A stretch of DNA of 64,000 bases from positions 124,001 through 188,000 of the forward strand of contig NZ_LMHU01000010.1 in NCBI RefSeq assembly GCF_001428505.1. Reading direction: 5' to 3'. This document shows, piece after piece, positions 44,195 through 54,907 of the stretch. This stretch comes from Terrabacter sp. Root181 (GTDB lineage Bacteria; Actinomycetota; Actinomycetes; Actinomycetales; Dermatophilaceae). A model generated the notes under the pieces. The model saw only the letters and a program-made list of their open reading frames with translations. It was not told where the DNA came from and did no database searches. A program made the translations under genes and the position numbers. Each line of letters begins with the position of its first letter. Positions within the stretch are counted from its first letter, which is position 1.

Positions 44195-45309
44195 ACGACC
44201 TGTCCCCCATGAGCGACCTCATCGCCGACGACCTCCTGCTCGACCGGCTCGGCGGACGTGTCCACGCCGGGTCCGAGCCCGTCGCCGGCCTGCTCGGCGC
44301 CCTCGCCGCGCACGCCGACACCCCGCTCCCGTCGCGCTCCGGACGTCGGCGCATCGCCAACAAGCACCGCTACCTCGGGGCGTTCGCAGCCCTCGCGGTG
44401 GCAGCCTCCGGCGCCGGCGTCGCGGCGGCCGTCACGCTTCCCTCCAACGGTCCGAGCCAGGCCGACCGCGCGCGCATCGTCCAGAAGATGGACGAGAGCG
44501 CCCGGAGCGACGCCCCGAGCGCCCTGCTCTCCCGGCTCGGCCTGCCCCAGACGTCCGGCACCACCTACGCCAAGGGTCTCGTGCTCGCTCGCGCCGACGA
44601 CGGCAGCATCGTGCTGCTGCCCGCCGGGGTCGTCGCCGCCCAGATGCGGGCGGCTGCGGCAGGCACCCACGGGATGCCCGGAGCCGTGGCCGGTGCTCAG
44701 GGCGGTGGCCCCGGCGCCAACGGTCCGGCAGGCAACGGGCAGGCGGGCAACGGGCAGGCGGGCAACGGGCAGGCGGGCAACGGCCCGGGCGGTACCGGAG
44801 GCACGGTGGGGTCCGGCGGGACGACCTCCGACCAGGGCGGCACGGTGGCCGGCGGCAGCCAGACCGGGACCCCGCCGGCTCCGAACAACGGCAAGGGGCC
44901 CGTGGTGGGCACCAAGGGTGGCAAGAAGCCCACCGTGACGCCCACGCCGACGCCGACCTCCACCCCGACGGCGACGTCTGACGCCCTCGTCCCCCAGACG
45001 ACGCTCGTCCCGACGACCCCGACGTCGAGGGCGCGGACCACCGGTCCCGCCAAGCCCCGTCCGACGGGCAGCACGGACAGCACGGACAGCACGGACAGCT
45101 CAGGGAGCTCGGACGGCTCCGGGAGCTCGGGATCCTCCACCTCCGACGGCACGAGCGGCAGCAGCGACCCCAGCGGCAGCATCGACAACACTGACTCGAG
45201 TGGCACGGACGGCCTCACCGACTCGGTCGGGAGCGCTGTCGACGACGCCACCTCGAGCGCGTCGGGCCTCGTCGACGACCTCACCGATCCCGTGGTGCCC
45301 ACGCCCTGA
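44191..45309 (+). CDS. rsdA: Anti-sigma-D factor RsdA-like membrane protein
   Basis: A 372-residue protein. The first 40 residues (SDLIADDLLLDRLGGR) correspond to the sigma-binding part of RsdA, the anti-sigma factor of SigD, encoded in the same place in M. tuberculosis (Rv3413c). A transmembrane helix lies at about 65-86. The outer part of some 280 residues is low in complexity: NGQAG repeats, a Thr/Pro stretch and a Ser/Asp/Gly tail with TDS repeats, suited to spanning the wall. The inner domain would hold SigD at the membrane until released, probably by proteolysis. Confidence 0.88.
   Translation: MNDLSPMSDLIADDLLLDRLGGRVHAGSEPVAGLLGALAAHADTPLPSRSGRRRIANKHRYLGAFAALAVAASGAGVAAAVTLPSNGPSQADRARIVQKMDESARSDAPSALLSRLGLPQTSGTTYAKGLVLARADDGSIVLLPAGVVAAQMRAAAAGTHGMPGAVAGAQGGGPGANGPAGNGQAGNGQAGNGQAGNGPGGTGGTVGSGGTTSDQGGTVAGGSQTGTPPAPNNGKGPVVGTKGGKKPTVTPTPTPTSTPTATSDALVPQTTLVPTTPTSRARTTGPAKPRPTGSTDSTDSTDSSGSSDGSGSSGSSTSDGTSGSSDPSGSIDNTDSSGTDGLTDSVGSAVDDATSSASGLVDDLTDPVVPTP
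44731..44783 (+). repeat. 15-bp coding tandem repeat in rsdA
   Basis: GGCAACGGGCAGGCG is repeated three times with a partial fourth, coding for GNGQA. Exact copies at DNA level suggest recent expansion or slippage and possible length variation between strains. Confidence 0.8.
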
Positions 45310-45342
45310 GGCGCGTTCGGCCGCGCCCCCGGCAGCCCGTAG

Positions 45343-46869
<1,527 letters not shown>

Positions 46870-46904
46870 CCGCCGCCGGGCCGCCGCCCCACCGACCACA
46901 CGAT

Positions 46905-46945
46905 GACGTATGCCGTCCCGCCGAGCCCGCGGGACGGCATACGTC
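46905..46945. terminator. Terminator of guaB made of two inverted GTATGCCG octamers
   Basis: Arms 46905-46920 and 46930-46945 (GACGTATGCCGTCCCG and complement) form 16 perfect pairs with a nine-base loop. It lies 36 bases after the guaB stop and ends about 19 bases before the -10 of guaB3, separating the two transcripts. Confidence 0.85.
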
Positions 46946-46975
46946 CGTGGGTGGCCAGGTCGGTAGGATCGGCCG

Positions 46976-48097
46976 GTGACCGAGATCGAGATTGGCCGAG
47001 GCAAGCGCGGACGGCGCGCCTACTCCTTCGACGACATCGCCGTCGTGCCCTCCCGGCGCACGCGCGACCCCGAGGAGGTCTCGGTGTCGTGGCAGATCGA
47101 CGCCTACCACTTCGACATCCCGGTCATGGCCGCGCCGATGGACTCCGTCGTCTCGCCCGAGAGCGCCATCGTCCTGGGCAAGCTCGGCGCACTGCCGGTG
47201 CTCGACCTCGAGGGCCTCTGGACCCGGTACGAGGACCCGACCGCGGCGCTGCGCGAGATCGCCGAGATCGAGCCCGAGGCCGCCACGGCGCGGATGCAGC
47301 AGATCTACGCCGAGCCGATCAAGCCCGAGCTCATCACCGAGCGGCTGCGCCAGCTGCGTGAGGCCGGGGTCACCGTCGCCGGTGCCCTCTCGCCGCAGCG
47401 CACCCAGCAGCACTGGAAGACCGTCGTCGACGCCGGCGTCGACCTCTTCGTCATCCGCGGCACGACGGTCTCGGCCGAGCACGTCTCCGGTCGCGCCGAG
47501 CCGCTCAACCTCAAGCGCTTCATCTACGAGCTCGACGTGCCCGTCATCGTCGGCGGCGCCGCGTCCTACACGGCGGCCCTGCACCTCATGCGCACCGGCG
47601 CGGCCGGCGTCCTCGTCGGCTTCGGCGGCGGCGCGGCGCACACGACCCGCACGGCCCTCGGCATCCACGCCCCGATGGCCTCGGCCGTCGCCGACGTCGC
47701 AGCCGCGCGGCGCGACTACCTCGACGAGTCCGGCGGCCGCTACGTGCACGTCATCGCCGACGGTGGGGTCGGCACGTCCGGCGACATCGTCAAGGCGGTC
47801 GCGTGCGGCGCCGACGCCGTGATGCTCGGGGCGGCGCTCGCCCGCGCCACCGACGCCCCCGGTGGCGGCTACCACTGGGGCCCGGAGGCCCACCACCAGC
47901 AGCTGCCGCGTGGCGAGCGCATCGCCCTCGGCACGCAGGCCTCGCTCGAGGAGATCCTCTTCGGGCCGGGACGCCAGGCCGACGGGGCCACCAACGTCAT
48001 CGGCGCCCTCAAGCGGGCGATGGCCACGACCGGCTACTCCGACGTCAAGGAGTTCCAGCGCGTCGAGGTCGTCGTGTCGCCCTACCTCGGCAACTGA
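46976..48097 (+). CDS. GuaB3 family IMP dehydrogenase-related protein
   Basis: A 373-residue IMPDH/GMP-reductase fold protein without CBS domains. RRAYSFDDIAVVPSRRTRDP starts it and PVMAAPMDSVVSPE follows. Unlike guaB, the loop that should carry the catalytic Cys reads LVGFGGGAAHTTRTALG, with no Cys. This is usual for GuaB3, whose role is unsettled. GTG 46976 has TAGGAT (46964-46969) six bases upstream, so it has its own leaderless promoter. Confidence 0.93.
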   Translation: MTEIEIGRGKRGRRAYSFDDIAVVPSRRTRDPEEVSVSWQIDAYHFDIPVMAAPMDSVVSPESAIVLGKLGALPVLDLEGLWTRYEDPTAALREIAEIEPEAATARMQQIYAEPIKPELITERLRQLREAGVTVAGALSPQRTQQHWKTVVDAGVDLFVIRGTTVSAEHVSGRAEPLNLKRFIYELDVPVIVGGAASYTAALHLMRTGAAGVLVGFGGGAAHTTRTALGIHAPMASAVADVAAARRDYLDESGGRYVHVIADGGVGTSGDIVKAVACGADAVMLGAALARATDAPGGGYHWGPEAHHQQLPRGERIALGTQASLEEILFGPGRQADGATNVIGALKRAMATTGYSDVKEFQRVEVVVSPYLGN

Positions 48098-48294
48098 GCC
48101 GGCGGGCGGCGCTCGTGGGGGTGCGGCCGACGGCGCCCCCGACGGCTCCGGTTCGGGACAGATAGTATTTGTGCGGCAATCGCCCCTGAGCGGGGTGGCG
48201 CGGTCGGGATGGTGTCAGGGGACGTCCACCGCGAGACCAGATCCACCAGAGCACGGGAGCCACGTGGCTGCCCCGTGCGGGAAAGGCACCAGAC
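48098..48294 (+). promoter_or_regulatory. Leader and promoter region of the GT2-TagF gene
   Basis: TAGTAT at 48163-48168 in an A+T-rich island (ACAGATAGTATTTGTG) is the likely -10; a -35 is not clear. The mRNA would have a leader of about 120 bases, with CGCCCCTGAGCGGGG-type pairing just after the start. No known riboswitch is seen. Confidence 0.45.
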
Positions 48295-50928
48295 ATGACC
48301 GAGGCGACTCCCGAGCACGTGACCCTGCGGAGTCCGGGCAGGCCACTCTTCTCAGTCGTCTCGGCGGTCTACAACGTCTCGCGCTACCTCGACGAGTACA
48401 TCGCCGCGATCGAGGCGCAGACCTTCGACCTGACGCGGCTGCAGGTCGTGCTCGTCGACGACGGCTCGACCGACGACTCGCGTGCCGTCCTCGAGGAGTG
48501 GGCCACCCGGGCGCGCTGCGAGGTCGTCGTCCTGCACCAGGAGAACGCCGGACAGGCCGCGGCCCGCAACGCCGGCCTCGAGCGCGCCACGGGCGAGTGG
48601 GTCACCTTCATCGACCCCGACGACACGGTCAACGCGAAGTTCTTCGCCTCGATGGCTGCCTTCGCCGCCGACAACCCCGAGGTCCAGTTCCTCTCGGCCA
48701 ACGTCGTGCTGCGCCACGAGGGCACCGGTGAGCTCGGCAAGCACCCGCGCTCGAAGATGTACGCCGAGGACCGCCTCGTCGACCTCGACGTCGCAACCTC
48801 CTACATCCCGGGCAGCTCGACGACCTCGCTGATGCGCCGCGACGTCATCGGCGACCTGCGCTTCAACGCCGGCCTGCGGCCGAACTTCGAGGACGGCGAC
48901 TTCGCCGTGCGCTACCTGCTCGCCGCGCCCAGCCGCCAGACCGGCTTCATCGGGTCGGCGCGCTACTACTACCGCAAGCGTGCGGACCAGAGCTCGACGC
49001 TGCAGACGGGCATCTCCGCCGTGGGTCGCTACTCGACTGTGCCGCGCGACGGCTACCTCGGCCTGCTCCGCGAGGCGCGGCAGCGTCACGGCGCCGTACC
49101 GATGTGGGTCCAGCACGTCATCCTCTATGAGCTGTCGTGGTACTTCTCGTCCGAGGACGCGATGGCCAACTCGGCGTCCGCCATCAGCGGGGATCTCGCC
49201 GCGACCTTCCGCGAGACCCTCGGCGAGATCGCCGAGCTGCTCTCGCCCGACGTCGTCGACTCGTTCACGATCCGCAAGCTCCAGCCGCACTGGCGCGACA
49301 TCCTGCTGCACGGCCTCCGGGGCCAGGACTGGCACACGTCCTACGCCGTGACGGACAAGTACGACCGCACCAAGCGCATGGTCCGGGTGCTCTACCGCTA
49401 CATCGGCGAGGCCCCCGAGGAGTCGGTCTACTCGCGCGGCGAGCTCAAGGCGCCGCGCTACGCGAAGACCCGCGCCATCGAGTTCTTCGGCGACACCCTC
49501 ATGTGGGAGCGCATTCTCTGGGTCGACGCGCGCGGCACCCTCGAGCTGCGTCTCGACGGCTCCCGCGTCGAGCTGCTCGGCGGGTGGGAGGGCGTGCGCA
49601 CGCGAGCCCTCGGAGCCCGCGCCATCGCCAACCGGTTCCGTCGTCCGGGGCGCCGTCGTCGCGAGGCCATCGACCGCCTCAAGGTCGACCCGGTGCGCGT
49701 GCTCGCGTCCCGCGCGCAGGTGGGCAAGCAGTTCGACGGCGCCTGGGTGCTCATGGACCGCATCCACGACGCCAACGACTCCGGTGAGATCCTCTTCCGC
49801 TGGCTGCGCGACAACCGGGCCGACGTCAACGCGTGGTTCGTCCTCGAGAAGGACACCCCGGACTGGAAGCGGCTCAAGGCCGAGGGCTACGGGTCGCGTC
49901 TCGTGGCGCACGGCACGCTGCGCTGGAAGCTGCTGATGATCAACGCCGCGCACCTCATCTCCTCGCACATCGACGCGCCCGTCCAGAAGCCGCCGGCCAT
50001 CCTCAAGCACATCGACCCACGCTGGAAGTTCACCTTCCTCCAGCACGGCGTCATCAAGGACGACCTGTCGCGCTGGCTCAACCCCAAGCAGATGGACCTC
50101 TTCGTGACGTCGACGCCGGGGGAGTACGAGTCGATCGCGGGCGACGGCTCGCCCTACGTCTTCACGGCCAAGGAGGTGGCCCTGACCGGGCTGCCGCGCT
50201 TCGACCGGCTGCACGCCAAGGCGCAGCGCATCCAGGGTGACGCGTGCGACCTCATCCTCGTCGCGCCGACGTGGCGCAACTGGCTCGTGCCCCCGCTCAA
50301 GCCCGGCAGCCAGCGCCGCGTCATCGACTCGCACTTCTTCGAGACCGAGTACGCCAAGGCGTGGACGGCGTTCCTGCGCAGTCCGGAGCTGACCGAGCTC
50401 GCCGCCCGCACCGGGCGCACCGTGGCCTTCCTGCCGCACCCGAACATCCAGCCCGTCCTCGCCAAGATGGACCTGCCCGACTCCGTGCTGCGCCTGTCGT
50501 TCGACGGTGCCGACGTGCAGGAGTACTTCGCCCGGTCCGCCGTGCTCGTCACCGACTACTCGTCGATGGCGTTCAACGCGGCCTACATGGACCGTCCGGT
50601 CGTCTACTTCCAGTTCGACGCCGAGCGCGTCATGGCAGGTGGCCACGTCGGTCGTGCGGGCTACTTCCAGTACCCCCGTGACGGCTTCGGGCCGGTCGTC
50701 GAGGACGTCGACGCGGCTGTGGGGGCCGTCGTCGACATCGCCGAGAACGGCTATGCCGCCCGCCCCGAGTTCCAGGGCCGCATCGACGCGACCTTCCCGA
50801 TGCGTGACGGCCAGTGCTGCGCCCGCGTCACCGCGGCCATCGAGGAGCTGGACAAGACCCGCCAGGGTGAGCCCGGGCGGGCGAAGAAGGCCCAGGACCA
50901 GACCCAGACCGCGGCCGCGGGCCGCTGA
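48295..50928 (+). CDS. Fusion of GT2 glycosyltransferase and CDP-glycerol glycerophosphotransferase (TagF-like)
   Basis: An 877-residue two-part enzyme. The N-terminal GT-A domain (about 16-240) has SVVSAVYNVSRYLDEYI, LVDDGSTDDS and TFIDPDDTV with the DxD-like metal site. The C-terminal half (about 480-850) is a TagB/TagF-type transferase: LQHGVIKDDLSRWLNPKQ with the catalytic His, VTSTPGEYESI, LPRFDRL and TDYSSMAFNAAYM. It would add sugar and glycerol-phosphate to a wall teichoic-acid-like polymer at the inner membrane face. No transmembrane helix is seen. The CDP-glycerol supply genes are not in the window. Confidence 0.92.
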   Translation: MTEATPEHVTLRSPGRPLFSVVSAVYNVSRYLDEYIAAIEAQTFDLTRLQVVLVDDGSTDDSRAVLEEWATRARCEVVVLHQENAGQAAARNAGLERATGEWVTFIDPDDTVNAKFFASMAAFAADNPEVQFLSANVVLRHEGTGELGKHPRSKMYAEDRLVDLDVATSYIPGSSTTSLMRRDVIGDLRFNAGLRPNFEDGDFAVRYLLAAPSRQTGFIGSARYYYRKRADQSSTLQTGISAVGRYSTVPRDGYLGLLREARQRHGAVPMWVQHVILYELSWYFSSEDAMANSASAISGDLAATFRETLGEIAELLSPDVVDSFTIRKLQPHWRDILLHGLRGQDWHTSYAVTDKYDRTKRMVRVLYRYIGEAPEESVYSRGELKAPRYAKTRAIEFFGDTLMWERILWVDARGTLELRLDGSRVELLGGWEGVRTRALGARAIANRFRRPGRRRREAIDRLKVDPVRVLASRAQVGKQFDGAWVLMDRIHDANDSGEILFRWLRDNRADVNAWFVLEKDTPDWKRLKAEGYGSRLVAHGTLRWKLLMINAAHLISSHIDAPVQKPPAILKHIDPRWKFTFLQHGVIKDDLSRWLNPKQMDLFVTSTPGEYESIAGDGSPYVFTAKEVALTGLPRFDRLHAKAQRIQGDACDLILVAPTWRNWLVPPLKPGSQRRVIDSHFFETEYAKAWTAFLRSPELTELAARTGRTVAFLPHPNIQPVLAKMDLPDSVLRLSFDGADVQEYFARSAVLVTDYSSMAFNAAYMDRPVVYFQFDAERVMAGGHVGRAGYFQYPRDGFGPVVEDVDAAVGAVVDIAENGYAARPEFQGRIDATFPMRDGQCCARVTAAIEELDKTRQGEPGRAKKAQDQTQTAAAGR

Positions 50929-50940
50929 CGTCGTGCGGGC

Positions 50941-52512
50941 TCAGTCGTCGTCGCCGGCCGGGCCCGCATCGTCGTCGTCCGCCTCCGTGGCGGGCCGGAG
51001 CGACAGGTTGCCGTTGCGCGTGCGGTAGGGCTCGAGACCGTCGAGGGCGGGAAGCGCGACGGAGGCGGGGACCTCGACGGGACGGGCGCGCCGGGTCCGA
51101 CCCGGGAGTCGGCCGCGCAGTGCGCCCCCGACGTCGACCTTGACGTCCCACGCCTTCGCGGGCGGGGCCGCCGGATCGGGTGACGGCAGCTCGAGGGTCG
51201 CGTCGAAGGCTCCCTCCGGGCGTATGCGTGCGGTGGTCGAGGAGAGGACGACGCCCTGGTCCCGGTCGACGAGCATGAGGACGAGGCGCGCGCGCGCGCC
51301 GATCCCGTCGTCGCCGTCGACGACCGTGCCGACCAGTCGCATCGCGCCCGGCGCGACCGCGACCTCTCGGCAGGTCGTCGTCCAGATAGCACGTCGCTTG
51401 GCGTGCTCCTTGGCGACGACCGTCGTCAGGTCGTGGTCGTCCGACATCTCGTCGTCGGGCCGGTAGGGCCACCACCACCGCTCGGCGCGGTGCACGAGCG
51501 GGCGCTCCACGTGACGCCGACGGTAGGCGAAGAGGCAGGCGGCGACCGAGCTCTCGGCGCTGCCGTCGACGAGCTCGCGCACGACGAGGCGGTAGGGCTG
51601 GGCCAGGGACCCCCGCAGGTCCGCGGGCTGGTCGGCCAGGTAGTCGCGCGCCGCCGTGAGGAAGGCGGCGCGGTAGTCGTCGTCGCGGGCGTCGAGGTCC
51701 TTGCCGTAGAGCGCCAGGTCGTGGCGCACGAACTTGTCGAGCTTGGCAGCAGTGAGGTCCGGGCGTCCGGCGAGCTGGAGGTCGATGGCCCGGTTGGCCG
51801 CGAGGCGGTCGTGGAAGTTCGCGATCTCGTGGCGCCTCGCCGTGATCGACTCCTGCCCCGCGACGTTGTTGACGAACCAGTGGTAGACGACCTCGTCGAG
51901 CGTCGCGATCCGTCGCGCGGTCGACCACAGCGCCACGGTGAAGGGCTGGTCCTCGTAGAGGATGCGCTCCGGAAAGCGGATCGCGTGCTCGTCGAGGAGG
52001 CGTCGGCGCATGACCTTCGCGACCGCGATGGTGTCCTGCCAGAGCGGTGAGCCGGGCGCCAGCGGCTCGACAGGACCTGCGGTGTATTCGGTCGCAGGGA
52101 GCGGCGTGACCCGGTCGGTGCGCTCGTTGTAGCGGGCGACCGCTCCGGCCGCGACGTCGGCGTCGCGGGCGACCGCGGCCTCGACGAGCCGGCGCAGCGA
52201 GCCGGGGACGTACGTGTCGTCGCTGTCGACGAAGGCCACCCAGTCCCCGCGGGCCGCGTCGAGGCCGAGGTTGCGTGGCGCGCCCGGGGCGCCGTCGTTC
52301 ACGCCTCGGTGCACCACGCGTACGCGATCGTCCTGGGCGGCCAGCCGGTCGGCCACCGCCCCGGTGTCGTCGGTCGAGCCGTCGTCGACGACGAGGACCT
52401 CGACGTCCGGCCCGTCCCACGCGGCGAGGGCGGACCCGACGGCCCGTGGGAGCCGTCCGGCGTCGTTGTGGACGTTGCAGATGACGGTCAGCTGGGGAGC
52501 GGCGGAGGGCAC
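50941..52512 (-). CDS. GT2 family glycosyltransferase
   Basis: A 523-residue protein with an N-terminal GT-A domain: TVICNVHNDAGRLPRAV, VEVLVVDDGSTDDTGAV, GAPRNLGLDAARGDW and AFVDSDDTYVPGSL hold the nucleotide and DxD-type metal motifs. The rest is mostly helical, and the last 150 residues are a beta-rich part, which may bind the acceptor. GTG 52512 has GGAAGAGA upstream. It converges on the TagF-like gene with only 12 bases between stops and diverges from the acyltransferase, so it very likely acts on the same surface polymer. Confidence 0.9.
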   Translation of the reverse strand: MPSAAPQLTVICNVHNDAGRLPRAVGSALAAWDGPDVEVLVVDDGSTDDTGAVADRLAAQDDRVRVVHRGVNDGAPGAPRNLGLDAARGDWVAFVDSDDTYVPGSLRRLVEAAVARDADVAAGAVARYNERTDRVTPLPATEYTAGPVEPLAPGSPLWQDTIAVAKVMRRRLLDEHAIRFPERILYEDQPFTVALWSTARRIATLDEVVYHWFVNNVAGQESITARRHEIANFHDRLAANRAIDLQLAGRPDLTAAKLDKFVRHDLALYGKDLDARDDDYRAAFLTAARDYLADQPADLRGSLAQPYRLVVRELVDGSAESSVAACLFAYRRRHVERPLVHRAERWWWPYRPDDEMSDDHDLTTVVAKEHAKRRAIWTTTCREVAVAPGAMRLVGTVVDGDDGIGARARLVLMLVDRDQGVVLSSTTARIRPEGAFDATLELPSPDPAAPPAKAWDVKVDVGGALRGRLPGRTRRARPVEVPASVALPALDGLEPYRTRNGNLSLRPATEADDDDAGPAGDDD

Positions 52513-52701
52513 GCAGGTTCTCTTCCGGTCGAGGAGGGACGGCCCATCCTATGGGCCAGTGCCTGAGTGGAGGCTGTGCTCAGGGGACGCCCGACGACCG
52601 TGGCGAATCGGTCTTCGGCAGGTTCGTGCGTTAGTTTGTCGGGGTCGATTCGCGTGGCCCGGTGCGCCGTGCACGAGTACCAGTAGTTCGGAGCAGATCC
52701 C

Positions 52702-54846
52702 TTGGCAGCACCCGACGGAACGAGTGCAGTGGTCGTCGGCGACCCCACGGACGTCGCGACCCACCCGCAGGAGACCCCCGTCAGGCCCGCCAAGGCCGGC
52801 CCGCGCAAGGACATCCAGGCCCTTCGTGCGATCGCGGTCACGCTCGTCGTGCTCTACCACTTCTGGCCGGCCCGCCTCACCGGCGGCTACGTCGGCGTCG
52901 ACGTCTTCTTCGTCATCTCCGGCTTCCTCATCACGCTGCACCTTCTCCAGCGGCCGATCCGCAACGCCAAGGACCTCTTCTCCTTCTGGGCGCGGCGCGT
53001 CCGCCGACTCATCCCGGCCGCCACCGTCGTTCTGGTCGCCACCCTCGGGGCGAGCCTCGTCTGGCTGCCGCAGACGGTGCACGCGCGCGTGGCGCAGGAG
53101 GTCATCGCCTCGGCCCTCTACGTCGAGAACTGGCTGCTGGCCCTGACGTCGACCGACTACCTCGCGACGGACCAGCTGCACTCGCCGACCCAGCACTACT
53201 GGTCGCTGTCGGTCGAGGAGCAGTTCTACATCGTGTGGCCGGTGCTCATCGGCCTCGCCTTCCTCGTCACCCGTCGGCTCGGGCGCTCGTTCCGCTTCCC
53301 GCCGCTCATCGTGATCGGCGCCGTCAGCCTGGCGTCCCTTGCCTACTCGGCCTGGTTCACCGGCGAGGACGCCGCCCAGGCGTACTTCGTCTCGACGACG
53401 CGCGTCTGGGAGCTCGGCGTCGGTGCCGCGCTGGCCGCCGCCGTCCACGCCGGGCTGCGCTTCCGCGCCACGGCGGTCCGGGCCGCTCTCGTCTGGGGCG
53501 GCCTCGCCGCCATCCTCTGGGCGTCGCTCACCTTCACCGGTGCCACGCCGTTCCCCGGGGTCGCCGCCCTGCTGCCGACGCTCGGTGCCGCGGCCGTCAT
53601 CGCCGCCCGCTCCGACGACCTCCGGGCAGGTCCCCACCGCCTCTGGTCGGGTCGCCCGGTCCAGTGGCTCGGTGACGTGTCCTACTCGGTCTACCTCTGG
53701 CACTGGCCCGCGATCGTCATCGCACCGTTCGTGCTCGACGTCGACTCCGTCTCCTGGTGGCAGAAGCTCGTCATCATCGTCGTCGTCCTCGGTCTCTCGG
53801 CAGCCTCGAAGCGCTGGATCGAGGACCTCATGCGCTTCACGCCGCGGATCGCGCGCAGCACGAAGCGGTCCTTCGTGCTCCTCGCGGCGTGCCTCGGCAT
53901 CTCGCTGTCCCTGGCCGGGCTGGCCCTCTGGCAGGCGCAGCGCGCGACCGACGCGGCCGAGTCGGTCGTCATCGACTCGAGCGCGCCGTGCGTCGGCGCC
54001 GACTACTACCGCACCGCCTCGTGCGCCGGCCGCGAGATGGCGATGCTGAGCAACCCGATCCAGGCGGCCAAGGACAAGCCGCAGGTCTACGCCGACGACT
54101 GCTGGAACAACCGTCCCTTCACCCGTCGCAAGGTGTGCAGCTACGGTCCGAAGAACGCGCCGGTCAAGGTCGCGCTCTACGGCAACTCGCACGCCGGCCA
54201 GTGGGCGCCGCCGATCCTCCAGACGGCGAAGGCGAGGGGCTGGCGCGTCGACACCTACATCGCGTCGGAGTGCTACTCCGTCGACGTCCCGGTGCAGTTC
54301 GGCACGAAGGCCCTCGAGGACAACTGCGTCGCGCTCAACACCTGGGCCCGCGACCGGATCACCAAGGGTGGCTACGACCTCGTCGTCATGTCCGACCGCA
54401 CGTTGCAGCCGCTCGCCGGGGTGCCCGCGGCCCAGAAGACGACGGCGGCCGAGGCCGCGTACAACCGCGTCATGGATACGTTCATCGAGGCGGGCTCCCG
54501 CGTCCTCGCCATCCGCGACACCCCCGGCTCGGCCGAGAGCGTGCCCGACTGCGTGTCGCGCTACCTCGACGACGTGGGCCGCTGCGCGACCAACGTGAAG
54601 TTCGCGGGCACCTCCGGTCTCGAGCCCGACCCGCTGGCCGACGCGGCGGCCGGTCGAGCCGGCCGCGACGTGACCCGCCTCGAGGTCACCGACCTGCTGT
54701 GCCGCGACGGCTCGTGCCCGGCGGTGCTCGGCGGTCTCATCACCTACTTCGACCACGGTCACATGACGAAGACGTTCTCGATGACGCTCCTGCCCGAGGT
54801 CTCGCGGGCCATGCGAAAGGCGCTGGACGGCATACCCGGGGCGTGA
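52702..54846 (+). CDS. Membrane acyltransferase-3 with C-terminal SGNH domain (OafA-like)
   Basis: A 714-residue protein. After a polar lead of about 30 residues, KDIQALRAIAVTLVVLYHFWP marks the acyltransferase-3 core with some ten transmembrane helices (GGYVGVDVFFVISGFLIT is the second). The C-terminal extracytoplasmic SGNH domain has ALYGNSHAGQW (nucleophile Ser at about 496), and a late DHGHMT that may hold the catalytic His. Such proteins O-acetylate surface polysaccharides. The start is TTG 52702, with GGAG eight bases upstream. Confidence 0.93.
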   Translation: MAAPDGTSAVVVGDPTDVATHPQETPVRPAKAGPRKDIQALRAIAVTLVVLYHFWPARLTGGYVGVDVFFVISGFLITLHLLQRPIRNAKDLFSFWARRVRRLIPAATVVLVATLGASLVWLPQTVHARVAQEVIASALYVENWLLALTSTDYLATDQLHSPTQHYWSLSVEEQFYIVWPVLIGLAFLVTRRLGRSFRFPPLIVIGAVSLASLAYSAWFTGEDAAQAYFVSTTRVWELGVGAALAAAVHAGLRFRATAVRAALVWGGLAAILWASLTFTGATPFPGVAALLPTLGAAAVIAARSDDLRAGPHRLWSGRPVQWLGDVSYSVYLWHWPAIVIAPFVLDVDSVSWWQKLVIIVVVLGLSAASKRWIEDLMRFTPRIARSTKRSFVLLAACLGISLSLAGLALWQAQRATDAAESVVIDSSAPCVGADYYRTASCAGREMAMLSNPIQAAKDKPQVYADDCWNNRPFTRRKVCSYGPKNAPVKVALYGNSHAGQWAPPILQTAKARGWRVDTYIASECYSVDVPVQFGTKALEDNCVALNTWARDRITKGGYDLVVMSDRTLQPLAGVPAAQKTTAAEAAYNRVMDTFIEAGSRVLAIRDTPGSAESVPDCVSRYLDDVGRCATNVKFAGTSGLEPDPLADAAAGRAGRDVTRLEVTDLLCRDGSCPAVLGGLITYFDHGHMTKTFSMTLLPEVSRAMRKALDGIPGA

Positions 54847-54907
54847 GCGCCTGTGGCGCTGGTTACTCGCAGTAGCCTCGGGCTCGTCCGCTGCCTAGGG
54901 TGAGGGC

